DNA of 64,000 nt from Acidicapsa dinghuensis (GCF_025685685.1 NZ_JAGSYH010000004.1:744001-808000); one strand, 5' to 3'; counted from the first letter of the stretch, positions 25,458-34,747 are shown. Made by a program: numbers and translations. Notes: generated by a model not told the origin, from the letters alone.

Positions 25458-26681
25458 TCAGAATCCTTCGAGCGCTACGGACTTCACGCTCAACCGTGAA
25501 AAGAGCGTCCGGCCGTTGAGCAGGTCCTCTGCGGTAGGAAGGAAGAGTTCCCCGGGCCGCTTGATGGCGACCTCGTATCCCTGGCCCTCCCGATCGATGA
25601 GAACCATGCACTTTTCCTTCCGGTAGTGCGCGAGCGCGGCGCGCATGACCCGCTCAACGGAGTTCAACATCCCGTTTCTCGACCATCCGCGCGACGCGCC
25701 GAAGACGAAGATCCACTCGGGCCTGGAATCGATGTGGGCGGTCGCCTGGCAATACCCTCCAGTGAGTTCAAGCCGTGCACAGACCTCTGCAAACTGCTTC
25801 CCGAGGGCAGCTCGCTCGCGAAGCGGAAGGTCGGCAAGCACCTCCTGCATTAGAAGATAGTTCTCTCTCTGGCCTGGCGCGTCGAAATGGGCCGCCAGTT
25901 CGGGACTGAGGCCGTCAAGGCAGGTCTCCGAGCGGGTCGCCAGGGAATCGGCGACATGCTCGAGTAGTCCGCTGAAGTAGCGGTACTCTTCGAACCGCTC
26001 CAGTATTGCATCGAGTTCGTCCGCGGCAGCGCCGACAGTCGCCCTGGCGTGGTCGTGGCCAAGGCAACCGGCGAATGTACCGCGCAGCAGGTAGAACTCG
26101 AAGAGGACAAGCTCGTCACCTACCATTCGCTGCGCGGCCTCTGGCAGATCCCTTCGTGCATCGAGATACCGCATCAATTCGGGCACCGTCCTGAGCTGCA
26201 GGGCCACGTTGAAGAAGTCGCTCAATGAAAAATACGAGATCGGCGCCCCGTCCTTGGAAAGTGGCAGATCCTTGGCCGCTGCCTGCAGATCCACTGGTCG
26301 GAGGGTTTCCAACGTCACCAGGCCGTGCGCGATCGTTGGAAGGCCTGCGGGAAAATCCACCCTTCCGCGTCGCGGATGGTCGCACCAGATTGCCTTCGAT
26401 GACGGGCGCATCGCCCCAAGGAGTTGGTTGACCCCCTTGCGCGCCGCCTTGAAGACCCAAAGCTCATTCTTGCCGTCACTTCTGCTTTCGGGATCTTCCT
26501 GCGCCTTCTGCGAGACAAGCAAACCGCTGCCCTTGTGGAGGATAAGCAGATCGGCGACTTCCTTCTGCGACGCGTCGATCATCTGCGGGCTGCGAAAAAC
26601 GAATTCCGAAATGAACGGAACTGCAAGCAGTTCCTCCGCCTGCCGTTCGGCCCATTGAGTTCTGGACTGGGTCAATGCCAC
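25458..26681 (-). CDS. Hypothetical nuclease-like protein of the defence island
   Basis: GTG 26681 is chosen because GGAGGAGAAGG precedes it by about 8 bp, giving 407 residues. The N-terminal ~90 residues show 'WAERQAEELLAVPFISEFVF' and then 'EVADLLILHKGSGLLVSQK', a pattern close to the core of PD-(D/E)XK folds (Asp, then a strand ending Gln-x-Lys or Glu-x-Lys). The rest is helical and ends with 'MVLIDREGQGYEVAIKRP'. It is divergent from the toxin-antitoxin pair with a shared short promoter region, and is followed by a terminator. The family is not recognised. A nuclease or DNA-repair role is only suggested. Confidence 0.5.
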   Translation of the reverse strand: MALTQSRTQWAERQAEELLAVPFISEFVFRSPQMIDASQKEVADLLILHKGSGLLVSQKAQEDPESRSDGKNELWVFKAARKGVNQLLGAMRPSSKAIWCDHPRRGRVDFPAGLPTIAHGLVTLETLRPVDLQAAAKDLPLSKDGAPISYFSLSDFFNVALQLRTVPELMRYLDARRDLPEAAQRMVGDELVLFEFYLLRGTFAGCLGHDHARATVGAAADELDAILERFEEYRYFSGLLEHVADSLATRSETCLDGLSPELAAHFDAPGQRENYLLMQEVLADLPLRERAALGKQFAEVCARLELTGGYCQATAHIDSRPEWIFVFGASRGWSRNGMLNSVERVMRAALAHYRKEKCMVLIDREGQGYEVAIKRPGELFLPTAEDLLNGRTLFSRLSVKSVALEGF

Positions 26682-26739
26682 GTTACACCTTCTCCTCCCG
26701 GTCGCCAGGCGGCCTCGCCGCTCTGCAGACTCCCAGGTT

Positions 26740-26758
26740 ATGTGATATATTATCACAT
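26740..26758. promoter_or_regulatory. Palindromic operator over the toxin-antitoxin promoter
   Basis: A perfect inverted repeat, ATGTGATA-TAT-TATCACAT, ends 3 bp before the ATG of the DUF4258 gene. It contains TATATT as a plausible -10. No Shine-Dalgarno fits between it and the ATG, so the transcript may be leaderless. Such palindromes are normally bound by MqsA/XRE-type antitoxins, and one is encoded by the second gene. Confidence 0.65.
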
Positions 26759-26761
26759 TGA

Positions 26762-27070
26762 ATGGTTCCCAGGCTCAGCAGATCGGATGCACTGAAACTG
26801 TTGCGAGAGTGTCTGGAAACCGGAATCGTGGAATACCACCCCCACTTCGCCCAGCGTTGCCGGGATCGTGGAATTGATCCGCTCGACGCACAGTACGTCC
26901 TGCGGAAGGGAGTGATCTACGATGAAGCGGAGTTGAACGTTCGTTTTCAGGAGTGGCGGTACAAGGTCGAAGGCAAGCCGCCGGACGCAGAGAAGAACTT
27001 GAAAGTCGTGATCACGTTCTTGGAAAGGGATGAGGTGCTCGTCATCACGGTCATGCTGGATAACCAGTAA
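26762..27070 (+). CDS. DUF4258-type putative toxin
   Basis: The product is 102 residues. The pattern 'DALKLLRECLETGIVEYHPH', 'FAQRCRDRGIDPLDAQYVLR' and 'WRYKVEGK....LKVVITFLERDEVLVITV' fits DUF4258 proteins, which share the small RNase-like fold of RelE/MqsR toxins. The gene begins directly after the palindromic operator, and the antitoxin gene starts 22 bp downstream. The toxin-first order matches mqsRA and HigBA types. RNase activity is inferred from the family only. Confidence 0.72.
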   Translation: MVPRLSRSDALKLLRECLETGIVEYHPHFAQRCRDRGIDPLDAQYVLRKGVIYDEAELNVRFQEWRYKVEGKPPDAEKNLKVVITFLERDEVLVITVMLDNQ

Positions 27071-27092
27071 CACGGATGAAGAGGGAAATGTC

Positions 27093-27629
27093 ATGAAAGC
27101 AAAGCAGAGAGTCTGCCGGGAGTGCGGCGGCAAAGCCCATGTCGTTCGCAAGGACTATCGCTTTATCGAAAGTGGCTTGAACAACGTGTTTCTTAAAGAC
27201 ATTGAGATTGTGGTCTGTGCGGGATGCAAGGGCGAATCCCCGAGAATTCCCAATCATGATGACTTGATGCGAACCATTGCGGTGGCACTTGTGGACAAGC
27301 CGTATGAGTTGGCTGGAGATGAGGTCCGGTTTCTTCGAAAGTACTTGGGCGAAGGAAGCATCTCGTTTGCGAAGATGCTTGGTATCGATCGGTCGCATCT
27401 CTCAAGAGTAGAAAACGGAGCAATGGCGATAAGCCGTCAGACAGATCGTTTAGTGCGCACCCTCGCTCTGGTGCACGATCCAACGCTTGTACAGAAGTTG
27501 AAGCGGCTGGGCCGCCACGATGAGGTCCTTCGAAGGCTAAGCGAGATCGGACCCGACGTGAATCCAATAGAAATGCAATTGGATCACGCTGAGGACGGGT
27601 ACACATACGATCTCAGGGCAGCCGCCTAA
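27093..27629 (+). CDS. MqsA-like antitoxin / XRE regulator with zinc ribbon
   Basis: The ATG at 27093 follows GAGGGAAA, giving 178 residues. The N-terminal zinc-binding module has 'RVCRECGGKA' and 'VVCAGCKGES' (two CxxC pairs). The central XRE-type HTH is 'EVRFLRKYLGEGSISFAKML', 'GIDRSHLSRVENGAMAISRQ'. The C-terminal ~60 residues are helical. This is the MqsA/YgiT layout. It probably neutralises the DUF4258 protein and represses the pair through the palindrome at 26740-26758. The large STAND gene begins 37 bp downstream and may be on the same transcript. Confidence 0.8.
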   Translation: MKAKQRVCRECGGKAHVVRKDYRFIESGLNNVFLKDIEIVVCAGCKGESPRIPNHDDLMRTIAVALVDKPYELAGDEVRFLRKYLGEGSISFAKMLGIDRSHLSRVENGAMAISRQTDRLVRTLALVHDPTLVQKLKRLGRHDEVLRRLSEIGPDVNPIEMQLDHAEDGYTYDLRAAA

Positions 27630-27666
27630 GTTCCCGTTTGGTTTTCAGCCTCTGGTGGATTGAACC

Positions 27667-30600
27667 ATGACGAGTCCTCGAGAAAACACTGTCACAAGGC
27701 CAGGTAACGATGCGTGTGCAACGATCGCTGGCTTCGTCTTTCAGGTGAACTTGACGATTCTCCATTGGCTGCGGCTATCGGACCATGAGTATCTTGAGCT
27801 AGAAGCTGGAGAAGACATCGACCTTGTCCGTCAAGCCTCGGGCGAATCGGAGTTCGCGCCCGAACGGTTGTTCCTGCAACCCAAGCATCATGGCACAGGC
27901 GGGTCCGTGACTCTCAGAAGCAGAGATTCGTTGGAGTCTATTGCCAACTTCTGCTATCACCGCGAGACATATCCGGATTGGAAACTCCGGTTCCGCTTCA
28001 TAACGACCCTACCCGTCGGCAAAGAGCAAGGATGGTCTGGCGAAGTCCCAGCGATTGAGATGTGGGAAGGGATCAGGCAGGATCATTTAAGCCCGGAAGA
28101 GACTCGGCTGGGTTTGGAAGCAATCAGGGAGTTCCTGCGCGCCTGCGATCGCCCAGCAAAGTTTCCCCTGAGATCATGGCACCGTCTGAAAGCGGTTCTC
28201 GACAGCGCCGACAGTTCTGAGCTTCTGGATGTCATCCGGGCTTTCGAGTGGACGACGGCACACGGCAATCATCGTCAGGCAAAAGAAGATGTGATCACCC
28301 TCCTGAAGCACTCCAAGACAAACGGTTCTGTCCGTGAAGCCGAAAGAATGTTTGATCGTCTTTTTGCGGCTGTTTTCAGTCGGCTCAGCGAACCCGGACA
28401 GAAGATTCTCGATGCCGACAACCTTCGGATGGAATTGACCCGCATTACGGAGGACGAAGAGAATCTCGGGTCGGTACTGCGCCTCATGACTCGTCTCGAC
28501 CAGTTGGAGGGAAGGGTCACCACGCTCGAATCGACTGTCCACGATCAAGGTGCCGCGATCCAGACAATTGTTCAGGAACGGGCGGAAGAGACTGCCAATG
28601 CAGGCCGCACCTTCTATCCCCATGACGAGTTCTTTCGCGCCCCTCACCGGGGGCAGTTCCTCTACGATTTTGAACAGCAGCTTCAGGGCAGAAGGCTGAT
28701 ACAGGAAAGTCTCGATCAGTTTCTTGCCGATCAGTCAAAACTGATTGCTGTCCTTCCTGGACGAGGTGGAATCGGCAAAACCAAATTGCTACGGGACTGG
28801 TCCTGCCGGCAGAATCCATGGAACGTGCTATGGACGGCGCCTGGAGTTGCGCAGTGGCATCCTGGGACCGAGCGCGAGATTCCAAGCGGAAATACTTTGA
28901 TCATCCTGGACGATGCGCATCGTTACGATGACCTCGAACGTCTGCTCGAACTCGCCTTACGCCATGCTGGCGGCACAATCAAGCTCATCATCTCCCTTAG
29001 ACCAAGTGGCAACGATTACCTGAAACAGGCGCTCGCAACGATCATGGACGGCAGCATTGTGACCCGATTCGACCCGCTCAAGCCACTGAGGGGTCCAGAG
29101 GTGAGAAATCTGGCCGCGGAGGTCCTTGGAACTGATTATGGACACTACACCGACCAGCTGGCACGAGTCTCGCACGATACTCCACTGATTACAGTCGCGG
29201 GTGGACGGCTGATTGCTCGCAGGAAGATCGAGCCGGAGTTGTTGAACAACGACGAAGAGTTCACAACCGTTGTACTCGGCCACCTTGCGAGCCAGTACGA
29301 AGGCCAGATTCTTACACGAGGCGTGCTGAAGCAGAGCTTCATGGAAGTTGTAACAGCGCTGCAGCCCGTTTCGGAAAACACACCGTCGTTTTATCAGGGA
29401 GTCAAGAGTTACCTTGGGCTTCATGAGAGCCAGGCTCGCCGGAGTCTCTCCGCACTTGAAGAGGGCGGTGTAATGCTGCGCCGCGCCGGCAAAGCAGCGA
29501 TCGTTCCGGACCTGCTGGCCGACTATATGCTGGAGCGTGCCTCACTCGAGCCCGATGGGACGCTTATCGGTTTCCCAGAGGACGTGTTTGAAAATTTCGG
29601 AGAGGATCATCTGCCAAACCTGCTCAAGAATCTGGCAGGGTTGGACTGGCGTATTACGCAGCGCGACAACGGTTCGCATCTGCTGGACAGAATCTGGTCA
29701 ACAGTCACGACACGATTTGTCGAACAGGATGCTGCCGATCGAGCGAGTTTTCTTCACCGGATGGAGACAATCGCCCGGTATCAGCCGGAACGGATTCACG
29801 CCATCGTTCAGATAGCGATGGATAACGAAGCGCTGCCCGCCAGGCGGTCTGTGCTCTTTCGAATGAACCAAAGAGATGTGCTGCGACGGTTGCCAGCATT
29901 TCTTGGCGTCACGATTCTCAGCGACAACGTGTCGAGAGACGCGTTTGATCGATTGTGGCGACTCGCTCATTCCTCGGACGAAGAGATACGGCGTCAGGCT
30001 GAAGGCGTGCTTAAGAGCTCAATTGGCTACCACAAATATAAGGACGTCGAGTTCAACGAGCGGATTTTGTCATTTGTCGAGGAACTTGCCCTGGACCCGG
30101 GAGCCTATACAGAAAAGTTCACACCGTTCGACCTTATCGACACTTTGCTTGATCGGGAGATGGACGATCAAGAGTGGGTCGGCAGATCTTTCCGGGTCGG
30201 GGCGTTGCCGATCAATCCCGCATATTTCAAACCAGTTCGAGAACGTGCACTTGTTCTGATTTCGAGAGCGCTTAGTTCCGAGTATCCCTGTGTGGCAGTC
30301 CGTGCAACTCGATCTCTCGGAAAAGCGATCTCGGAGTTTCGACCGAGGATGCGCAACGGACCGACAGATGAAGAGCAGGCATGGCAGGACGACGAGAGGC
30401 TAAAGGCTCTCGGCTTGCTGGAAGCCCGATTGGAATCCTCGAACATCTCACTTCCGCAGGTGTGGATGCTCCGCAAGATATTGCGCTGCGTGGAGGAAAG
30501 CGAGCTCCATTCCGAAAAAGTGAAAGGGGAAGGGCGCAGGCTGATTGGACAACTCCCTCAGTTCCCGCTTTTCACGGTGTTCCATGTGCTCTGCACCCAA

Positions 30601-31983
30601 GAGTGGGAGGATTGCACGCCTGATGGCCTTGTTTCGGAGTATCGCCACCGCCTCGATGCTGAGGCCGTGGCCATAATGACCGAGACTTACGTTGTTCCAT
30701 CTGAGCGGGTCGAGGCTCTCGAAGCTATCCTCCAAGAGGCAACGGAAGCTGGCATTGAGATCAACAGTGGCCTGAGTATTGTGCCCGCTTTATGCGAAGA
30801 CGAAGGCTTTCTAAGGATATTGTCTCGCCGTCTTCAGGAGAATGAACTCCCGCGTTTGTCCGGCTACGCGTCCGTGCCGCTGCGAGCGTGGAGGGTCAGG
30901 AGCTCGACGGAGTTTTTGTTCTATGGTTCCGCATTCGCACGATCTTCACGCCAACAGATTGCGGTTGCTGCCGGCGCCGTCGCAGCTTCGGACTTTACGT
31001 ACAGGATTGCTACACCCGCTGAGGTTGAGATCCTTTCGATTCTGGCACAGAGGACCGAGCCGTGGATCCTCATGAATCTCTTCCATGGCCTGGGCGCTCT
31101 CTCAAGACAAGCTCAATGGACCGAGAAAGCAATATCTCTGATGTTGGACATCGAGATCGGCGCACACTATGGGCTGGTGGAGGCCTACTGCGACATCGTC
31201 GGAGCGGGACCGATGAAAGTGAGGCCCGAGGCGCTTAGCCTCGCGGCGATCGAAGCGATGCTCCGAAAGCTCGTCTTGGTGCACGAACTCGACGGATATC
31301 ATTTCGGCACTTTCCTCTACCACATCTGCGGACGCACGCCATTAGCTGTAGTCGAGCTCTTTGAAGCGCGGCTCGAGCATGCACAACGCATCTCCGACGA
31401 CGACGCTGGCCCCATTTATCAACCGATTCCAGCGCCATCAACATCGCACTGGTCAACTCTGACCGCAGTCCGCAAGTCTCAGGACTATGCTCGATCGCTC
31501 CAGAGACTCCTTAACCTGCTCCGAAGATACCGGGATCATTCTGTCAACCTCGAGGAGCTCTTTTGGCGATTTGGAGCCGCGGATGACACCACGCTCTCGG
31601 TTCTCGATCCGCTTCTGGAGTCGGAGGACGAGGCTGACCAGCAAGTTGTCATTGGCTTGCTCTATGAAGGGCCTGTTCAGGTCGTCTTCACGCACCCGCA
31701 ATTCGTTGAGGGAATTTTGAACATTTGTGCGCGACGTGGCGAAGATCTCGAACGGAGAGTCCGCGATGCGTTTGTTGCGAATACAACACAAATACGAGGT
31801 GCGTTCGCGGTAGGTGGCGGGCCGATGCAATTTCACGCCGGGCTGAGCGAGAGAGCCCAGTCTCAACTCGCTTCATTTGAGCCGCACAGCCCTGCGTTTC
31901 GCTTGTACTCTAGCCTGGCTGGCGTTGGACCGATTGTGTTCCCCGGCCTGCGCGAGGAATTGCAGGACGAGGAAGTGGAGTGA
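27667..31983 (+). CDS. Cap4-like nuclease / STAND NTPase fusion with helical repeats (probable anti-phage sensor)
   Basis: The product is 1438 residues. Residues ~10-190 resemble the DUF4297/Cap4 dsDNA-nuclease domain: 'IAGFVFQVNLTILHWL', 'ELEAGEDIDLV' and 'ERLFLQPKHHG' supply E, D and QxK-type residues. A coiled coil near 270-320 contains 'LDQLEGRVTTLESTV'. The P-loop NTPase has Walker A 'PGRGGIGKTKLLRDW' (~365) and Walker B 'TLIILDDAHRYDDLE' (~412), with 'KLIISLRPSG' after it. From ~600 to the end are helical, HEAT/TPR-like repeats. Effector domain, STAND NTPase and repeat sensor are the Avs-type layout. Activity against phage is inferred. Confidence 0.72.
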   Translation: MTSPRENTVTRPGNDACATIAGFVFQVNLTILHWLRLSDHEYLELEAGEDIDLVRQASGESEFAPERLFLQPKHHGTGGSVTLRSRDSLESIANFCYHRETYPDWKLRFRFITTLPVGKEQGWSGEVPAIEMWEGIRQDHLSPEETRLGLEAIREFLRACDRPAKFPLRSWHRLKAVLDSADSSELLDVIRAFEWTTAHGNHRQAKEDVITLLKHSKTNGSVREAERMFDRLFAAVFSRLSEPGQKILDADNLRMELTRITEDEENLGSVLRLMTRLDQLEGRVTTLESTVHDQGAAIQTIVQERAEETANAGRTFYPHDEFFRAPHRGQFLYDFEQQLQGRRLIQESLDQFLADQSKLIAVLPGRGGIGKTKLLRDWSCRQNPWNVLWTAPGVAQWHPGTEREIPSGNTLIILDDAHRYDDLERLLELALRHAGGTIKLIISLRPSGNDYLKQALATIMDGSIVTRFDPLKPLRGPEVRNLAAEVLGTDYGHYTDQLARVSHDTPLITVAGGRLIARRKIEPELLNNDEEFTTVVLGHLASQYEGQILTRGVLKQSFMEVVTALQPVSENTPSFYQGVKSYLGLHESQARRSLSALEEGGVMLRRAGKAAIVPDLLADYMLERASLEPDGTLIGFPEDVFENFGEDHLPNLLKNLAGLDWRITQRDNGSHLLDRIWSTVTTRFVEQDAADRASFLHRMETIARYQPERIHAIVQIAMDNEALPARRSVLFRMNQRDVLRRLPAFLGVTILSDNVSRDAFDRLWRLAHSSDEEIRRQAEGVLKSSIGYHKYKDVEFNERILSFVEELALDPGAYTEKFTPFDLIDTLLDREMDDQEWVGRSFRVGALPINPAYFKPVRERALVLISRALSSEYPCVAVRATRSLGKAISEFRPRMRNGPTDEEQAWQDDERLKALGLLEARLESSNISLPQVWMLRKILRCVEESELHSEKVKGEGRRLIGQLPQFPLFTVFHVLCTQEWEDCTPDGLVSEYRHRLDAEAVAIMTETYVVPSERVEALEAILQEATEAGIEINSGLSIVPALCEDEGFLRILSRRLQENELPRLSGYASVPLRAWRVRSSTEFLFYGSAFARSSRQQIAVAAGAVAASDFTYRIATPAEVEILSILAQRTEPWILMNLFHGLGALSRQAQWTEKAISLMLDIEIGAHYGLVEAYCDIVGAGPMKVRPEALSLAAIEAMLRKLVLVHELDGYHFGTFLYHICGRTPLAVVELFEARLEHAQRISDDDAGPIYQPIPAPSTSHWSTLTAVRKSQDYARSLQRLLNLLRRYRDHSVNLEELFWRFGAADDTTLSVLDPLLESEDEADQQVVIGLLYEGPVQVVFTHPQFVEGILNICARRGEDLERRVRDAFVANTTQIRGAFAVGGGPMQFHAGLSERAQSQLASFEPHSPAFRLYSSLAGVGPIVFPGLREELQDEEVE

Positions 31984-32002
31984 GCTGGATATCGGAGAAC
32001 GT

Positions 32003-32848
32003 GTGCCTGCGAAGCCTGGAAAATACGAACAGGACCTCATTAGACTATTTGTGTCAGCTTACGAGAACTTCGCATGGGCTGGCTCGGAGATCATTCACCT
32101 CGACGAGCAAGAAGATGGAGCGATAGAGGCCCTGATCACGCGGCCCGATGGCCAAACAATGGCGATCGAACACACGCTCATCGAGCCATTCGTGGGCGAC
32201 AAACGCGACTACGCGATGTTCGAGCAGGCGTTCCTGAAGATCGAAGATGATAAATCACTTGCTGTTCCGAACACTGGAATCACTGTCTACGTCCCGGTCG
32301 GAATTCTCGATGGCCAAAAATCAGCAAATAGGAACGTGATCGTTGGGGCAATCCACTCCTGGATCGCAACCAACCGACTACATCTACGTGAGGGCAAACA
32401 CGAGTATCAGTGCAACGTACCGGGGATGCCCGCAGCGACGCTCAACGTGGAGCAAGTCAAATTCGGACTTCCGCGGCCCGATCCGGGCTCCATTTTAGTT
32501 CGACGACAGCAAGTGAAGAACGATCTCGACAAAGTGATCGAAAAGGCACTGCGAAAGAAGTTGCCGAAGCTTGTAAACACGCAAGCCGATCGGCACGTGC
32601 TATTCCTCGAACGCGATCAATTCACTTTCTTTCCCGATCAGATCTTTAACGAGATCAAGCGCCAGCGCTCAAGCTTTCCATTGTTGGAGCAGGTCGACGA
32701 GATTTGGCATGTCGAGACGGTCTTCTACAAGCAGGGTGGTCATGTGGACTTCGAATTACGCAACGGCGACCATTTGCTGGCGACGATCGCGTTTCATGAC
32801 AACGTACTCGTCGGGCATTCCAAGGATGGAGTGCCATATCCGATGTGA
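32003..32848 (+). CDS. Hypothetical protein downstream of the STAND gene
   Basis: The GTG at 32003 with CGGAGAA upstream is chosen; the longer frame starting inside the STAND gene is spurious. The product is about 281 residues: 'KPGKYEQDLIRLFVSAYENF', 'EDGAIEALITRPDGQTMAIE' and 'HTLIEPFVGDKRDYAMFEQAF'. A Glu/Asp strand followed by 'AIEHT' hints at a degenerate restriction-endonuclease-like fold. The C-terminal half has 'HVLFLERDQFTFF' and 'DEIWHVETVFY', as seen in uncharacterised phage-defence proteins. It follows the STAND stop by 19 bp, so the two are probably co-expressed. The family is not recognised. Confidence 0.55.
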   Translation: MPAKPGKYEQDLIRLFVSAYENFAWAGSEIIHLDEQEDGAIEALITRPDGQTMAIEHTLIEPFVGDKRDYAMFEQAFLKIEDDKSLAVPNTGITVYVPVGILDGQKSANRNVIVGAIHSWIATNRLHLREGKHEYQCNVPGMPAATLNVEQVKFGLPRPDPGSILVRRQQVKNDLDKVIEKALRKKLPKLVNTQADRHVLFLERDQFTFFPDQIFNEIKRQRSSFPLLEQVDEIWHVETVFYKQGGHVDFELRNGDHLLATIAFHDNVLVGHSKDGVPYPM

Positions 32849-32943
32849 TTTTGCACTCAGATGTTCGATCTGCGGCTTCGATGCCGCGCCTCGCCTTGAC
32901 AAGCCATGGTCTTTTGAATCAAGATTCTAAGTCACACAATTCG

Positions 32944-33006
32944 CGTGGGTGATGAGGTCCACCTTAACCGCCTTCCAGGCTGATGACTCCTACCACTGGA
33001 GGAGTC
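32944..33006 (+). promoter_or_regulatory. Fluoride riboswitch 1 (crcB motif), upstream of the Hyf-like operon
   Basis: GTGGGTGATGAGGTCCACC, then TTAACCGCC, then GGCTGATGACTCCTAC match the crcB-motif consensus (GGNGATGGNGTTCNCC, ..AACCGC.., CTGATGACTCCTAC). The aptamer 3' end GACTCCT (32985-32991) can pair with AGGAGTC (33000-33006). TTGACA at 32896-32901 is a candidate -35, and a GAATC-AA-GATTC palindrome lies just after it. The first gene starts 94 bp downstream. Confidence 0.92.
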
Positions 33007-33100
33007 TTGTGAAGATCAAAAGCCTGGAACCACCCGCCGAAGCATACTGTGTCCTTCCCGGCCATTCAACATTGAGCCCATCTCACGGCAGGAGAATGCC

Positions 33101-34048
33101 GTGATCCTGCCCAACGTTGTCCTTCAGATCTGCCAGGTTCTATGCGTTCTCCTGCTCGCGCCTCTTCTTCAGGGATTCATTCTGAAGGCCGAAGAGCGGA
33201 TTCAGCGTAGCCGTGGGCCAAACATACTCCAACCCTATCGGGATCTCTGGAAACTCTTTCATAAACAGACAGTTGTGCCGGAGTCGGCCTCCTGGATCTA
33301 CATGATCGCTCCGCTTGTCGCCTTCACGGCAATGTTGATCGTTCCGATCCTCATTCCTGTCCTGACGGACCGTCCTTTGCCTCAATCCGATATGGGAGAC
33401 ATGCTCGGCGGAGGCATGATCTTGACCCTCGGATCGTTTGCCATCCTTCTCGCGGGGCTCGATTCTGGAAATGTCTACGGAGGAATTGGCTCGAGCCGGG
33501 CAGTGATGCTGGCGATTCTGGCCGAGCCGACTTTGATTTTGGTTCTTGTCGGAATCAGCTTGCTCGCCAAAGCGATGCTGCCCTTTGTTGTGAATCATCT
33601 CCTGCTTGGCAGCGTTTCCACCTACTGGAGCCCCGCCCACCTGTTCTTGATCCTGGCGTTCTTGGTGCTTCTTCTGGTTGAAACGGACCGTCTACCGATC
33701 CACTCGCCAACTCATCTCGAAATCTACATGATCGACGAGGCCCGGATTCTCGAATACTCGGGCCCGTTATTGGCATTGCTCAAGTGGGCGTCGATGATGA
33801 AGCAGTTCATCCTCTACACGATCTTCTGTAACGTCTTCCTGCTGCCATGGGGCATGTCGCAGGTTGGAACACCGTTCGGTGAATTCGGCTCTGTTGTCGC
33901 CCTGCTAGTGAAGTTCCTTCTCGTAGCCTTGGTCGTGATCGTTGTCGAGACTGTCCAGTCTCGTCTGCGTTTTTACCGTTACCAGGAACCTCTGGCCGCG
34001 GGCTTTCTCTTCGCCGTCTTGGCGATTGTTTCGAGCCAGCTCATGTGA
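33101..34048 (+). CDS. hyfC: HyfC/NuoH-like membrane subunit
   Basis: The GTG at 33101 has AGGAGA 7 bp upstream, giving 315 residues and about eight membrane spans. The conserved 'GFILKAEERIQRSRGPNIL' (quinone-site/loop region) and 'IHSPTHLEIYMIDEARILEY' match HyfC/HycD and complex I NuoH, where the acidic loop residues connect to the hydrophilic arm. It is the first gene of the six-gene module under fluoride riboswitch 1. It would couple the peripheral arm to ion-translocating subunits in the inner membrane. Confidence 0.9.
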   Translation: MILPNVVLQICQVLCVLLLAPLLQGFILKAEERIQRSRGPNILQPYRDLWKLFHKQTVVPESASWIYMIAPLVAFTAMLIVPILIPVLTDRPLPQSDMGDMLGGGMILTLGSFAILLAGLDSGNVYGGIGSSRAVMLAILAEPTLILVLVGISLLAKAMLPFVVNHLLLGSVSTYWSPAHLFLILAFLVLLLVETDRLPIHSPTHLEIYMIDEARILEYSGPLLALLKWASMMKQFILYTIFCNVFLLPWGMSQVGTPFGEFGSVVALLVKFLLVALVVIVVETVQSRLRFYRYQEPLAAGFLFAVLAIVSSQLM

Positions 34049-34058
34049 GGTGACGCGC

Positions 34059-34739
34059 GTGTTTCTCGAACATGTCAACCCGTTGCAGGCGTCGATTTTC
34101 AGTTCGCTTGCCGTTGTCAGCCTGCTTCTCACCTTCGTGATGCTGGGTTCGCACTGGCTGCAGAACTACGTCTATGCCTTCGCAGTGCAATCCTGGCTGA
34201 TTGCAGCACTCTCAGCGTCGGTGGGTTACTTCGCCGGCTATCCCGAGCTCTACGTCATCGCGGTCCTCACTGCGTTGTTCCGGGGTCTGGTTCTGCCCTA
34301 TCTGCTCATGCGGATCATTGGGCGACTCAACGCGAAGCGCGAGCTGCACGCGGTGCTCCAACCGAGTTCCAGCTTGGTTCTCGGGGCTCTGCTAGTAATG
34401 TTCGCCTTTGTGATCGCCAATCACATGAACCGGCAATCGTTTCTCGCTGCTCACGTCGTGGTGATGGCGCTCACCATCATGCTGTCGATGAAATTCCTCG
34501 GTTTCCTAATGCTGGCCGTTCGCGACGAGGCTGTCAGCCAAATACTCGGCCTGCTGGTTCTCGAGAACGGAATCTTTCTCGGATCGCAGATTCTGGTTCC
34601 CGGGATGCCACTTCTGATTGAGATCGTGATTCTTTTCGATCTGTTGATAGTCGTCGCATGCTTCGGCATGCTCGTTCGATTCTTGGTAGTTCATGCAGGC
34701 ACAACAAGCAGCCGGCAACTCAATCGGCTCGTAGGCTGA
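34059..34739 (+). CDS. hyfE: HyfE-like membrane subunit
   Basis: A GTG start at 34059, 10 bp after the HyfC stop, gives 226 residues and about seven membrane spans ('IFSSLAVVSLLLTFVMLGSH', 'LYVIAVLTALFRGLVLPYLL'). The short basic loop 'RIIGRLNAKRELHAVLQPSS' and 'LVLENGIFLGSQILV' (NuoK-like Glu in a membrane helix) fit HyfE, the fused NuoK-like subunit of hydrogenase-4. It belongs to the Hyf-like module. It probably takes part in ion transfer, like its homologue MrpC/NuoK. Confidence 0.85.
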   Translation: MFLEHVNPLQASIFSSLAVVSLLLTFVMLGSHWLQNYVYAFAVQSWLIAALSASVGYFAGYPELYVIAVLTALFRGLVLPYLLMRIIGRLNAKRELHAVLQPSSSLVLGALLVMFAFVIANHMNRQSFLAAHVVVMALTIMLSMKFLGFLMLAVRDEAVSQILGLLVLENGIFLGSQILVPGMPLLIEIVILFDLLIVVACFGMLVRFLVVHAGTTSSRQLNRLVG

Positions 34740-34747
34740 AGGCCCCA

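Noticed and set aside
31877..32002. Upstream start for the protein after the STAND gene
   Set aside because: It overlaps the STAND coding end, and its residues (Cys/Ala-rich) look like an off-frame translation; GTG 32003 has a fitting ribosome site.
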